64,000 nt of DNA from Steromphala cineraria. Taxonomy: Eukaryota > Mollusca > Gastropoda > Trochida > Trochidae. The translations under genes were made by a program, and so were the position numbers. Each line of letters opens with the position of its first letter. The first letter of the stretch is position 1. A model generated the notes under the pieces. That model was not told the DNA's origin. It was given only the letters and a program-made list of their open reading frames with translations, and made no database searches. Of the stretch, positions 23,190 to 34,003 are shown in pieces. The stretch is taken from assembly GCA_916613615.1 (NCBI GenBank), contig OU744733.1:35999939-36063938 (forward strand), written 5' to 3'.

Positions 23190-25446
23190 TCAAACATTTA
23201 AATTTTTTAATTCATAAAAAAGCACATGATGTATCAAAAGTATGAAGGATGAAAACTAAACGTTTTGAGCCCTCTTAATACAAATGTTCCAATATGAATG
23301 TTTATTTCACTTTCAAATAAACATTTTTTCAGAATATTATGCTAAACTCAGCAGGGTGTTCAAAAGCAAACAAAGGAACAAGAAAGAATTAATCAGCTTA
23401 TTTCACCTCAAGCTAACAGAACAGAAATAGTACAAAATTACCTTAGAAATTCATAATTAGAAAAAAAATAATTTAACAAAAAATGAAATTTTTATTGAAA
23501 AAATAACACCTTCATAAGATAAGACATACATTTGAGAATCGGTTCATTCAACTTAGAAGGTATCAAGGGAGTATCAACCTTTTCCTTAGTCACTACAAAT
23601 ACAGTTTTACAACATGACACGCAAGATTGACCTTACAAAATTGATGTGAACTCTTGACTCATGTAATTGTAGACTAAACCTCTCAGTTTAACTGCAGCCT
23701 GCTAATTCACAGCAGGGGATGATTATACACTGATTTTCTGTAATTATTCTGAGGACTCAGTCCTTAGCAGATGACGAGAAAGAGCAGGTGGATTGTGATT
23801 ATAGCTACGTCGTTTGGTCAGTTCAGAGAAGCACTAATCATTCATGCCCAGCAAGAGTGCTCATTTAGTTGTAGATAATTTCTTTCTTGTTGAGGACTTA
23901 CATGTGCTGCCTATCTAAAGGTCCTATTGGGTATTTTTGTGGAAGCGAAATTCGATGGGGGTCACTCCAGTTTCATGCATGAAATGTTAAGAATGCATGA
24001 CTATTACAAAACCCAGTTGAAACATGTTACTGGGGCTAGCATTTTTGTTAATTAATATTTGACAACTAAAAGTTCACATAACCACAAACTTCAATATTTT
24101 CTTTGGAATATATCAATGTCTGATTACAACATTGTATATATATATAGTGTGAGAAAGGTCGCTACTTAAATATGTGCAGTTTGGTAATGAAAGCCGATTT
24201 TGAAGGCCACTTTAAATGGGCCACTTAGACCTATCTTGCCACAAACCAGTGAATGCATGACTGGTCACGCCCCCTTTTTGTTACGTGATAAACAGAATCA
24301 GACTCATTGTCTATACATCTAATGTAACAATACCACAGGGAAAAACCCAATAATTAACGATTTTCAGGAAATGTTTTCCACTAAGTTAGATAAATCATTT
24401 GACGATGTAACACTACTAAGCATTTGGTGTAAAAATTATATCCACATCAATGGTAATTAAACAGTTATTTAGGCGATATTTCCAGAAATAATGATGCGTT
24501 ACTCTTTAAGTCTGTTTATAACGTCACACCCGCGCGAGTTTTATGGCCCCTAATCCAGGTGGGTTTTTCACAGCAGAAAATTATACTGTCCTAATGGAAG
24601 GCTAATTAAAGGTGTTTATTGGACAAATTAATAAAAACCAAGTCCAGTTTTTATTTTGTTGAAAAATCTTTGAACGAAAATCGAGAAGTGGTAAAGTCGA
24701 GGTTAGTGGATGTCTGATAAAGAAGAGTGCACACTCTGTTACAAACAACACCAATGAGAAGTGAAGTCATTCATCGATCGCCACTATGATTGAGAAAAGC
24801 CTTGCTATGTCATTAGAAGACATTTTTGTTAAGTATGATCAATAATCAATGTAGCTGTGTTGATATTCTATTAAACTAAATATAGTTTATTTTAAAAAAA
24901 AATTAGAATCAATAATGGCACAGTGTTTTTTGTGACATTTTCCTATTGAGGTCACGGACCTGATAGGACAGGGTTTTTGAAAGATCCATATTCAAACTGT
25001 TGTGAATTGAAATATTTATAAAAGTATTTTTACTGTATTCGTTGTATTTTTAGCAATAATTTGTGACCAATTTAAGTCCAAGAAAATCTAACAAAAAATT
25101 TGTTAACAGGAGACAATTTACCAAAATGACCAAAACGACAGCCCCGGCATGTCCACATGAAGGCGAACCAAGTGTTGCCATCTCACAATTGCATTTCTTA
25201 AATATCATTTGATTTAAACATATTTTATTCAATAAACAAAGTGAATAGGAACAAGTTATCCAACTTAGGTAACCTTCTCCAAGAAATATCTTATCAAAAA
25301 TCTTAAATATAATCTTGAAAGCTGTCCTTGTCGCGCTAGACTAGATTTTCTTTTCTTTTTCTTCGAAACAGGTACTCGTTGCTGCCTAAGTTGATACCCA
25401 TCGGACACAAATGCGTTAACTGACACGCGATGTAAATCCTACATAC
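23190..25446. other. AT-rich DNA, no gene seen
   Basis: No coding region supported. A weak inverted pair (TATTGGGTATTTTTGTGG near 23930; complement near 24340) could bound a degraded element. Short (TA)n at 24136-24146. Confidence 0.35.
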
Positions 25447-25448
25447 AA

Positions 25449-26750
25449 AACTAGATTAGCGTTTGCGGGATACCGCAAATGCAGAGCAGCCCCCGAACTT
25501 GGGGTTTCGCCTTACCCTGTTCCGCCCTTTACAGGCCTCACCAAAGTGGGAATTTTCTCGTGACCTTGACCTTTGACACTCAAGGTCACACAATCAATGA
25601 ACACATTTCATTGAGTATAACATTATTGTAATGAAATAAAGTGTTAAAAATTAAATTAATCCATTTTCTCCATATATGTTGACCTTGCTGTGACCTTTAC
25701 CTTCGACAGTTCGTACCCAAAACTTTTTGAAAATGTTGTACTTCTCAAGAGATAATATATACAAAATCTAAACTTCATAGCACAAAAACTTTTCAAGTTA
25801 TTGTGTTTACAAGGTATTGCAATAACTCATATCTCATGACCTTGACCTTTGACCTTCAAGGTCACACAATAATTGAACACTTTTTATTGAGTATAACAAT
25901 CATGTATTGATTAAAAGTGATCATAGTTAAAATTAAGCATTTTCGCTAAACCATGCTTAAGTCATGATCTTGCTGTGACCTTGACCTTTGACGGATTGTA
26001 GCCGAAACCTTTTCAAAATTTGTTACTTTTCCAAGGATGATATATACCAAGTTTGAGCTTCATAGCACAAAAACTTTTCAAGTTATCGCGTTTACAAGGA
26101 ATTTTGCGGTGATTTTATAACTCGTGACCTTGACCTTTGAACTTGAAAGTGAACATGTCATAATGATTCCCTGGAAGTATTAACATTTAGACATGTTCAT
26201 GAGTTCTGAAAAGCTAAATGGGATAAAGTTATACCCAAATTTAGTGCATTTTGTAATAACTCATATCTCATGACCTTGACCTTTGACTTTCAAGGTCACA
26301 CAATCATTGAACACTTTTTATTGAGTATAACAATCATATATTGATTAAAAGTGTTCATAGTTAAAATAAAGCATTTTCGCTAAAACATGCTTACGTCATG
26401 ACCTTGCTGTGACCTTGACCTTTGACGGATTGTAGCCAAAACCTTTTCAAAATATTTTACTTTTCCAAGGATGATATATACCAAGTTAGAGCTTCATAGC
26501 ACAAAAACTTTTCAAGTTATCGCTTTACAAGGAATTCTTAGAGTGAATACATATCTTGTGACCTTGACCTTTGACCTTGAAAGTGAACATGTCAAAATCG
26601 TTCCCCCGAGGTATGAGTAATAAGGTATGAATAAGAGTTCTGGAAAGCTTAGTGGAAAAAAGTTATAGCTAGTAGTACGAGTGCGGCGGCGGCGGCGATG
26701 GAAACTTCACAAAAACTGATAGCAGCCCCGTCCTTAGACGGGGCTGCTAA
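25449..26750 (+). mobile_element. Helentron-like family A, long copy
   Basis: Left hairpin 25459-25482 (GCGTTTGCGG, loop GATA, CCGCAAATGC) followed by tag GCAGCCCC. Right hairpin 26721-26748 (AGCAGCCCCGTC, loop CTTA, GACGGGGCTGCT) ends in the complement of the tag. A (CGG)n run (26682-26697) precedes it. The body holds eight clusters of GACCTTGACCTTTGAC and an internal duplication of about 430 bp missing from the other copy. No open frame. It resembles non-autonomous Helentron elements; the class call is inference from structure. Confidence 0.75.
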
Positions 26751-27620
26751 TGATACCGACAGTGAAGCGGTTCGTTGAATGCTAAGGCACTTTTGCAGAG
26801 TGTACCGTATCTTAACTATCGAAATTAGTATAACATTGTTGATTAAAACATGTAAATATGAAATCAAACTGTCAACAAAAGATTTTTCTACCGAGTGATG
26901 TTTTCTTTTCTCAATAGCTAAATTTAATCACCAATCAAATACAATTATGACAATGTGGCTTAAAGGGCAAATGAGGACATTTGACTCACTGTAGCTTGAC
27001 AAAACAACAGAGCTGGAAAGACATCTTTGACAGTGTCTCTATTTCAGGGTTTCTATTAATTTTCTGAATTTCAAATTGGTCATTGCCCTTATATCAAAAA
27101 TAAACATTTTCCTTTTTTCTGAGAGGATTTCTTTTTGCTATTGCATGCTTGATTTTCAATGACAGTTGAACAGTAAAGACTTCAATAATTGTTTGCACTC
27201 AAGATGTATAATCTCTTGGTTGTTTATCTAGAAAATTATGTATTTATTTCTGTCGTAATTCAAAATAACCAGGGTATGAAAGTGTAAAATGAAATTTCAT
27301 TCTCTTTAACGAACATGCATAAATAATAATAACTTCTTTCTTTCTCGATGGACATTTTATCCCCTCATTGATCATTAAACTTAGCAAACCCAAACCTAAT
27401 TATATTGCGGGAGTGAGTGAGTTATTGTTATACACCGCCCTGACAATATTTCAGCAATTAGATGCGTTAATCAAATCACACTGATATTGATGGAGAGTTT
27501 ATGCAGCTTCTGATTAATACCTTCTGGACTATTAAAACAACATTAATAACCTTTATACATTGACATATTCAAAATATCTCAGATTATAACTGAGTACAAA
27601 TTGATATTAATATCGGAGGA
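26751..27620. other. AT-rich DNA, no gene seen
   Basis: Between the family A element and the 140-bp satellite. Nothing recognisable. Confidence 0.35.
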
Positions 27621-27624
27621 CAGG

Positions 27625-28160
27625 CATAATAAGTGTGTTATTCATATGTATGAAATGTTAGTATCCGTCAGTACAGTTTATATTTGAACCTCACAATTTC
27701 ATTTGACTGATCACTGATTTCATCATGAATATTGACACTGAGTGTTAATTGATAGTTATATCATACAGTGTGTTATTCATTTATATGAAATGTTAGTGTC
27801 CGTCAGTACAGTTTATATTTGAACCTCACAATTTCATTTGACTGATCACTGATTTCATCATGACTATTGACACTGAGTGTTGATTGACAGTTATATCATA
27901 AGACAGGCAGAATAAGTGTGTTATTCATATTTATGAAATGTTGGTGTTCGTCAGTACAGTTTATATTTGAACCTCACAATTTCATTTGACTGATCACTGA
28001 TTTCATCATGAATATTGACACTGAGTGTTGATTGACAGTTATATCATAAGACAGGCATAATCAGTGTGTATTCATATTTATGAAATGTTGGTGTTCGTCA
28101 GTACAGTTTATATTTTAACCTCACAATTTTATTTGATCCATCCCTGATTTCATCATGAAT
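27625..28160. repeat. Satellite, four units of 136-146 bp
   Basis: GTCAGTACAGTTTATATTTG occurs at about 27668, 27804, 27950 and 28096. Units share TGACTGATCACTGATTTCAT and ATTGACACTGAGTGTT. One unit lacks about 10 bp, giving the shorter spacing. Confidence 0.9.
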
Positions 28161-28363
28161 ACTGACACCAAGTATACCAATGTGTGGTTTTGATTTCAGA
28201 ATGGAAATCAATTCATCTGTCAGCCTGAAATTGACGTCATGAAGTTCACCGGTCTCTTACTACTGTTGTAGTTGCTCCAGTTAACTTCTCACAGAGTCCT
28301 AAACTAGGAGATTGCATTTGCTGGGATATATGTAAGTATGGGAACATATACTTCTCAAAAGAA

Positions 28364-28728
28364 TTAAAGGGGCAGTAGCACGTTTTTAGGGGGAATATAA
28401 GGTGATGTCAGGAAAATGAAAATTAATGGTTCCAATTGAAAGACAATGTATTTAAACTAAATGGAGCAGTAATAATTCAAATATTTAACGTAAAGTTTAG
28501 CCATGCGATTCCTTTTTCTTACAGAAAATGAATTAAAGGTGTTCACACAAAAATGGCGGCCTATGTATTTTATGTGAATCTTCATACTTTGTCCTCCGAC
28601 TATGGATGATTGACTTGTGTAATGCCATTTTTGACACTGTCAAAATAATACATTTAACATTAACTTACAATTATCACTGAAAATTTTAAAAAATAAAATT
28701 ATCAAAAAACGTGCTACTGCCCTTTAAG
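28364..28728 (-). mobile_element. TTAA MITE copy 2
   Basis: Element 28368-28724 between TTAA sites. Ends AGGGGCAGTAGCACG and CGTGCTACTGCCCT. Inverted relative to copy 1. The internal GTGTTCACACAAAAATGGCG marker is shared. Confidence 0.92.
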
Positions 28729-29015
28729 GAACACTCTTGGTATTGTTTTTTTTCCATTTTTATTTCACAATTTGTATACAATGTGTTAACATCTTAATAT
28801 TGTTATCATATGCATCAACTTCAAATGTTTGCAGCTCTTCAGGAAATTATTTTTTTCTGATTTGTTCTGATGTCTAACCTCAAAAGTTTTTGTTGAAAAT
28901 TTGCGAGATACTTGAATTTAAAAAAAATTAATAATTTAAAAAAAAAAGTGAATTAATCACACAAATTGCTACCATTTCCTTGATGGGCATTCTAGAAGTT
29001 GGGATGATAAAGAAG

Positions 29016-29212
29016 ATAAAGTCAATATTATGGATATACAACTTCTTTATTCAAGTTTGCGACGTTTTGACATAGATACTAATGTCGTTCTCAAGCATTA
29101 TAGTGAGAAGTAAACTAGAGCACTCACTTGCTTGATAACGACATTAGTATCTATGTCAAAACGTCGCAAACATGAATAAAGAAGTTGTATATATCCATAA
29201 TATTGACTTTAT
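29016..29212. mobile_element. Foldback element, about 82-bp arms
   Basis: Arms 29016-29097 and 29129-29212 are nearly perfect inverted copies, beginning ATAAAGTCAATATTATGGAT and containing TTTGCGACGTTTTGACATAG. The spacer is about 31 bp. No target duplication seen. The AAAACGTCGCAAAC motif resembles terminal sequence of some Penelope-like elements, from memory. Confidence 0.85.
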
Positions 29213-29939
29213 TTTCTTAATTGCTACCATTGAATCATTTCTAAAGCAATAAAGTCAACCATGATAAAGAGCACTGTTTCGAACCTGAACCATCTGAAAT
29301 CGTGTGACTTTCATTTTTAACCCCTGCTTTGTTTCTGACATCTAAGAGAAAAAATATATAAAAAACTTGCATCACTCTTAATATTTGATTACAATGTCAG
29401 TAGGATAGTGCTTATAAATTAAAACACATAAATATATATACATATGGGACAATATACAAATGTTCCTTTGATTCTTTTGAGTAGCCACAAGACTTGCAGT
29501 CTGAAAACTGGTTCATCTAAGAACTCCAGGCTTCTTCATTCAGTTTATAGATAGAAACGCATCTGCTATTTAAAATCACGTCAAATATAAAGGATTTTTT
29601 TTGCCCATTTAAGAAATATTTATTCCGATATTGATATCAATATCAAATAGTAATAATAAATAGTATTCAAATATTCATGTTTTAACAAATTTTGTTGGCA
29701 GATTGTTTTTTAAGTGTTTTAACATATAACATATATAAATATAATTGAGTAATCAACAAGGAAATATTGATAACAGTCTGCAATGTTTACAATATCCTAA
29801 TGATGTTATCTTTGTTTTACAGATGAAAACATCAGTCTACTATGTAAATGATTAGAATCGAGTGGTGGAGACAGAAGTGTTACCATTATTGAATAACAGG
29901 TGTAACAGTGACTCATCTGTAACTGCAACTCATGTTTAT
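29213..29939. other. AT-rich DNA, no gene seen
   Basis: No supported feature between the foldback and the satellite upstream of the GPCR. Confidence 0.35.
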
Positions 29940-30960
29940 GACAAAACTGGTCTTGCATAACAAGTGAAAACTTTCTAGGACTAATTACAATCACCTCCTC
30001 CGGTAGAGTTTACAAAATCTCTGAGCAGCATACAAGGCCTAACAGTTCTTGGTTAAATTGTAATAGCCACTTGTGTCCATGAAAACTGGTCTTGCATGAC
30101 AAGTGAAAACTTTCTAGGACTAAGTAAAATCTCCTCCGCTGGTACAGCTTGCAAAATCTCTGGGCAGAAACCGTTTACATTGCAACAAGGCCTACGCTTG
30201 TTGAATAGCAACAGTCACATGGGTCTCGTGGTGTTGCATAACAAGTGAAAACTTTCTAATTGGTGACAGCGAAAAGTGTTGCAATCTTCAAAACTAGAAA
30301 ATTACAAGGACTAATTACAATCACCTCCTCCGGTAGAGCTTGCAAAATCTCTGAGCAGCGTACTAGGCTTGGTTAAATTGTAACAGCCACTCGTGTCCAT
30401 GAAAGCTGGTCTTGCATAACAAGTGAAAACTCTCCAATTAGTGACAGCTTAAAGTGTTGCAATCTTCAAAACAATATTAATTACAAGGACTAATCAAAGT
30501 CACCTCTGTTGGTAGAACTTGCAAAATCTCTAAAGAGAAGCAGTTTCAAATCAGGCCTCACACCTTTCGACTTGTAACATCCACTTGTGCCTATAAGGTG
30601 GTGTTGCATAACAAGTGAAAACTTTCTAATTGGCGACAGCTAAAAGTGTTGGAATCTTCAAAATTAATAAAATTCAAGGACTAAGTAAAATCACCTCCGC
30701 TTGTAGAGCTTGCAAAATCTCTGTTTAATCGCCTAACACTTTTTGACTTGTAACAGCCTCTTGTGTCTCGTCGTGGTGTTGCATAACAAGTGGAAAACTC
30801 ACTGAGTGTTGACAGTCAAAAGCCTTGCAATCTTCAAAACTGAAAAATTACAAGGACCAAGGAATATAAGGTCTGCCGGTAGAGCTCATTATAGATCGTT
30901 ATACAATTCTACCAGAAGCAACTCTTATAGACTTTTGACAACCAAAGTGTCCATGAAAGC
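29940..30960 (+). repeat. Diverged satellite upstream of GPCR, six units
   Basis: Units of roughly 140-200 bp share GCATAACAAGTGAAAACTTT, GTGTTGCAATCTTCAAAAC, ATTACAAGGACTAAT and GAGCTTGCAAAATCTCTG. They are imperfect, with units missing segments. It lies 0.8 kb before the GPCR start and could be in its 5' region. Confidence 0.85.
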
Positions 30961-31752
30961 AGATGTTATACCTTAACATATGCACTGATGTCACTGAATA
31001 TCTTACCCCTAAGATAATACAAGGACTTCAAAGTCACCAGCGAAACAAGAGTTACTTGTGAATCTGAATTGTGAGCATGAACTCTCGTGGACAGAGAAAA
31101 CTCTCTGACTGTGATCTAAAGTAACCTCAAAGCTGTTCAAATTCAAGTTGACTGTCAGAAGCAAGCTTGGTAGACCTCAGTATTGTACAAACAGTATGTG
31201 TATAAGATTGTACTCGGCTGCAGCCTCACTGAGTGATATCACTCATGGAACTATTACATGTCTGGCCATTTCATCTACGAAAGATCTAGGAAATTTTAGA
31301 TCTTAAAGCTAAAGTGACTGTTGGCATCATTGGACATCTTAATTCAAGGAAGCAGCAACAAAATAATACGGCTCTGAGAGATTACTAGTTGAACCGTGTG
31401 TGCTCAGAGTGATGTTTCCTTGAACAATTCTTTGAACAATTTCTTTAAGGGCTATTCAACCATTTTCATATATTCTTTAGTGAAGTATATCCAACACAGG
31501 AAACAGACAATCTATATCATTGGTGACCATCTACAGACCTAGGCTGGGCCAGGGCTGAAAACCTTCCCTTAGAACTTACCTTAAAATATATTGACTTAAA
31601 TCTGCTGATATTTTCGTCATTATGTCCATAAACTTGGATTGTGTACACATACGCATTTGATCCTTATTGGAGGAAGCAAACATATTCATAAGCCACTGCT
31701 TATTAGTGATATATCAGAAAATTACAAAAGCGAGGAAAATATCAAATTCAAA
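30961..31752 (+). other. 5' flank / possible 5' UTR of GPCR gene
   Basis: No repeat or frame recognised. An open stretch extends in frame from 31639 to the ATG at 31753 but contains no upstream ATG, so that ATG is the natural start. Promoter not identifiable by eye. Confidence 0.45.
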
Positions 31753-32940
31753 ATGGCTGCCCTTAATGTTAGCACCACTGCCAGTTACCTGTCCAATCGG
31801 AGCGTGAATATGTGGATGCCTCGTACAACTCTGGAAGAGAGAGCTCAGCTTATTCTTTCTCAACCGGTAGCGATCATAAGTCTTACACTCTGCTTTCTTG
31901 CAATTGTCGCAAACTGCTTCTCAATCATGGCGACTATCTTGGGTCCACACGGCATGGTCACCCACAACAAGCTCATCGTAAGTCTCGGCTTGTCGGACAT
32001 CCTGCTCAGCTTCAGCGTGGTGAGCCACACCATCAACAAAGTGTTCATCCCCTACCCTGGAGCAGACTCCACAGAGCAGGATATCCTCACATTCTACTGC
32101 ATGACCATCTTTGTGTTTGCTCTTTACACTATGGCAACCGTGATTTCCCTCTTAAACCTTTTTGCCATGGCCGGCGATCACTACATTGCCATCATGAAAC
32201 CTCTTCACTACGCAGCATATCTGAATCGTGGGAAAGGAAATTGTCTCATTGTTACTATCTGGATCCTTGCAATTCTAGCCGGGACGTCTGTGTTCCTCTC
32301 CGATATGAGTAATTATGGTGAAACTGATCTCAACTACTGCCACTATCTGAAGAAACGTGACTTTCAAGGGGAGTATCTTATCATAGCCGTAGCTTTTCTG
32401 TGTCTTATTACGATCCTGTACACGTACATGCGCATCTACATCGAAGTAAGACGAGTGTATAGGAATGGCCAGTCAGGCCACATGGACTATGTACGTAATC
32501 GGAAAGCCCTATTCACGACACTCGTGATCATAGGAACATTCATGGTCTGTTGGCTGCCTACGTGTCTAATGCAGATAATTCTGACCATCCAAGCAAAGAT
32601 CAGTCCCGAATCAATCATCCAACACTTCGGACTTCTTCTGCGTCTCCAACGATATCTGAACTGTTTGATCCTCGTGAACACCCTCTGTGATCCTATTGTG
32701 TATGCAGTTCGCTTGCGTGATGTTCAGCTTGGATATAGAAGAATTTTCCAGAAGTGTGCTTTTTTTCGTGGAAAAAGACGAGGGAGTCTTCAAATAAAGC
32801 TTGAGCGGCGACACACGCAGATTCGATTACTAACCATGGACAGTATAGCTGTCAACAGTGAGAAGGATCCTCTTAGCTCTCAATGGGAAGCCGAGGTCAA
32901 AGATGCCACCATTACAAATGGAACCACAACTAAAGTGTGA
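31753..32940 (+). CDS. Rhodopsin-like (class A) GPCR, MECA-like, intronless CDS
   Basis: 395 residues from an ATG in good context (AAAATGGC). Seven hydrophobic segments fit a plasma-membrane receptor. Landmarks: N-glycosylation sites N5 and N15; TM1 N54; TM2 LGLSD with D82; C116 before TM3; GDHY (141-144) in place of DRY, followed by IAIMKPLHY; TM4 W170; CWLP (266-269) in TM6; TM7 NTLCDPIVYA (309-318), with DPxxY for NPxxY; C335 as a possible palmitoylation site. TM5 lacks the usual proline. DPxIY-type TM7, no TM5 proline and KPLHY after TM3 are features of the melanocortin/EDG/cannabinoid/adenosine group. The ligand cannot be told; orphan status is safest. The cytoplasmic tail is rich in basic residues. 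Coding within one exon is common for such genes. Confidence 0.9.
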   Translation: MAALNVSTTASYLSNRSVNMWMPRTTLEERAQLILSQPVAIISLTLCFLAIVANCFSIMATILGPHGMVTHNKLIVSLGLSDILLSFSVVSHTINKVFIPYPGADSTEQDILTFYCMTIFVFALYTMATVISLLNLFAMAGDHYIAIMKPLHYAAYLNRGKGNCLIVTIWILAILAGTSVFLSDMSNYGETDLNYCHYLKKRDFQGEYLIIAVAFLCLITILYTYMRIYIEVRRVYRNGQSGHMDYVRNRKALFTTLVIIGTFMVCWLPTCLMQIILTIQAKISPESIIQHFGLLLRLQRYLNCLILVNTLCDPIVYAVRLRDVQLGYRRIFQKCAFFRGKRRGSLQIKLERRHTQIRLLTMDSIAVNSEKDPLSSQWEAEVKDATITNGTTTKV

Positions 32941-33583
32941 ATAGAACTGGTATTGACATTGCTAACCCTGACACTCCTAAAACAGGCCTGTAATGATATT
33001 GCTTCTAGCTTCTCAAAAGGGACGAAAGGGTTACTGTCAACACAAAACATTCCACTTCCAATTAGTGATGTTTCAAGGGTCATTGGACCACCTTCATTAG
33101 AACTATATTTATAAGTTTCCAAAGTTGAAGAAAGTTTTAGAGAAGAATTCTTGTACTTTTTGGGGCCAAGTGTCGGACTTGTGGAAAGCTTGAAAGTTAA
33201 TTTGTGCAAAAATTCTCTTAATTGATGACATGACTCTAGAAAAAATCAAACTAAAACCAAAATGCAAAGTTCTCTGTATTTAAAACTGATTCAGCTCTAC
33301 GTAAGTCTGTTCTGGCTCAGACTTCCGTGAATGTATAGAATACTGATGAATGTTCTTCTGGAAATAGCTTGCCTTCCTGTTTTCCATATTTTGCACAATT
33401 ACATAAGCTATCTCGGCCCCACTTCCTGTTGTATGACTCCAATAAGTAAAACTCTATGCTCAACTTTCTTGACTGCACAAAAGCATAATTTTCTTTAATA
33501 TAAAGAACACAATTTAGATTCTCAGATATTTTGGACATATCAATTTTTTCTGTCACATTGTCATTGGGTAGATTTGATGAAGA
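32941..33583 (+). other. GPCR 3' flank / possible 3' UTR
   Basis: No supported frame. The exon end and polyadenylation site were not fixed. Confidence 0.4.
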
Positions 33584-33626
33584 TGTGACAGGGTGAGGTC
33601 TACTACTTCCTACTGGCTTCGGCTGG

Positions 33627-33721
33627 AGGGATATCTCTTTGGCCGAACAGGTAGAGCGTAGGACTCTCAACCCGGAGGTCCCGGGTTCGAATCCCGCGTG
33701 GACATGAAAATATTGGATTTT
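33627..33721 (+). promoter_or_regulatory. tRNA-Lys-like pol III unit inside 5' LTR
   Basis: TGGCCGAACAGGTAGAGCG matches an A box, and CCCGGGTTCGAATCCCG is a full B box with a pairing T arm. GGTAGAGC, GGACTCT and GGGTTCGA follow tRNA-Lys order. The anticodon and acceptor stems pair poorly, so a working tRNA is unlikely. TTTT at 33718-33721 could end a pol III transcript of about 95 nt within the LTR. Confidence 0.7.
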
Positions 33722-33736
33722 CTTTCCTGCTACAAT

Positions 33737-33754
33737 TGGCGCCCAACGTGGGGC
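33737..33754 (+). promoter_or_regulatory. Primer-binding site, tRNA-Lys(CUU) type
   Basis: TGGCGCCCAACGTGGGGC is complementary to the 3' 18 nt of the conserved tRNA-Lys isoacceptor used by several LTR elements and retroviruses. It lies just inside the 5' LTR, as expected. Confidence 0.88.
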
Positions 33755-33895
33755 CGGGACTATTCCTTATTGTCACATCACCTTTAAGTCCTTCATGGGC
33801 ATATCTCTCGAATGCTTGACTCGAGGACGAGTCACTTCGTGGAGGGGGTGAATGTGACAGGGTGAGGTCTACTACTTCCTACTGGCATCGGCTGG

Positions 33896-33990
33896 AGGGA
33901 TATCTCTTTGGCCGAACAGGTAGAGCGTAGGACTCTCAGCCCGGAGGTCCCGGGTTCGAATCCCAGGTGGACATGAAAATATTGGATTTT
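33896..33990 (+). promoter_or_regulatory. tRNA-like pol III unit inside 3' LTR
   Basis: Same A and B boxes as the 5' LTR copy. Differences include CTCAGCCCGG for CTCAACCCGG and CCCAGGTGG for CCCGCGTGG. A TTTT follows at the same offset. A pol III start here would read into flanking DNA only if the T run were passed. Confidence 0.65.
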
Positions 33991-34003
33991 CTTTCCTGCT
34001 ACA

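Larger units (their letters stand above)
33584..34003 (+). mobile_element. Miniature LTR retrotransposon (TRIM) with tRNA-like LTRs
   Basis: Two 151-bp direct repeats (33584-33734 and 33853-34003), each starting TGTGACAG and ending CTGCTACA (TG...CA), differ at only a few positions. Three bases after the first comes TGGCGCCCAACGTGGGGC (33737-33754), the standard binding site for tRNA-Lys(CUU) primer. A purine tract (GTGGAGGGGGTGAA) ends directly at the second repeat. The 118-bp interior has no coding capacity but contains a GACTCG/CGAGTC hairpin. These are the parts of an LTR retrotransposon reduced to cis signals, so it depends on enzymes from elsewhere. Near-identical LTRs point to recent insertion. 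A 5-bp target duplication was not seen, which is the main weakness. Confidence 0.85.

Noticed and set aside
23918..24356. MITE bounded by TATTGGGT...GTGG inverted ends
   Set aside because: The match has several mismatches and gaps, and no target duplication was seen.
31812..32312. 166-residue frame overlapping the GPCR in another register
   Set aside because: Histidine-rich shadow of the receptor frame with no motif.
33627..33705. A functional tRNA-Lys gene
   Set aside because: Anticodon stem (TAGGA versus CCCGG) and acceptor stem do not pair; it is repeated identically in two LTRs, so it belongs to the element.
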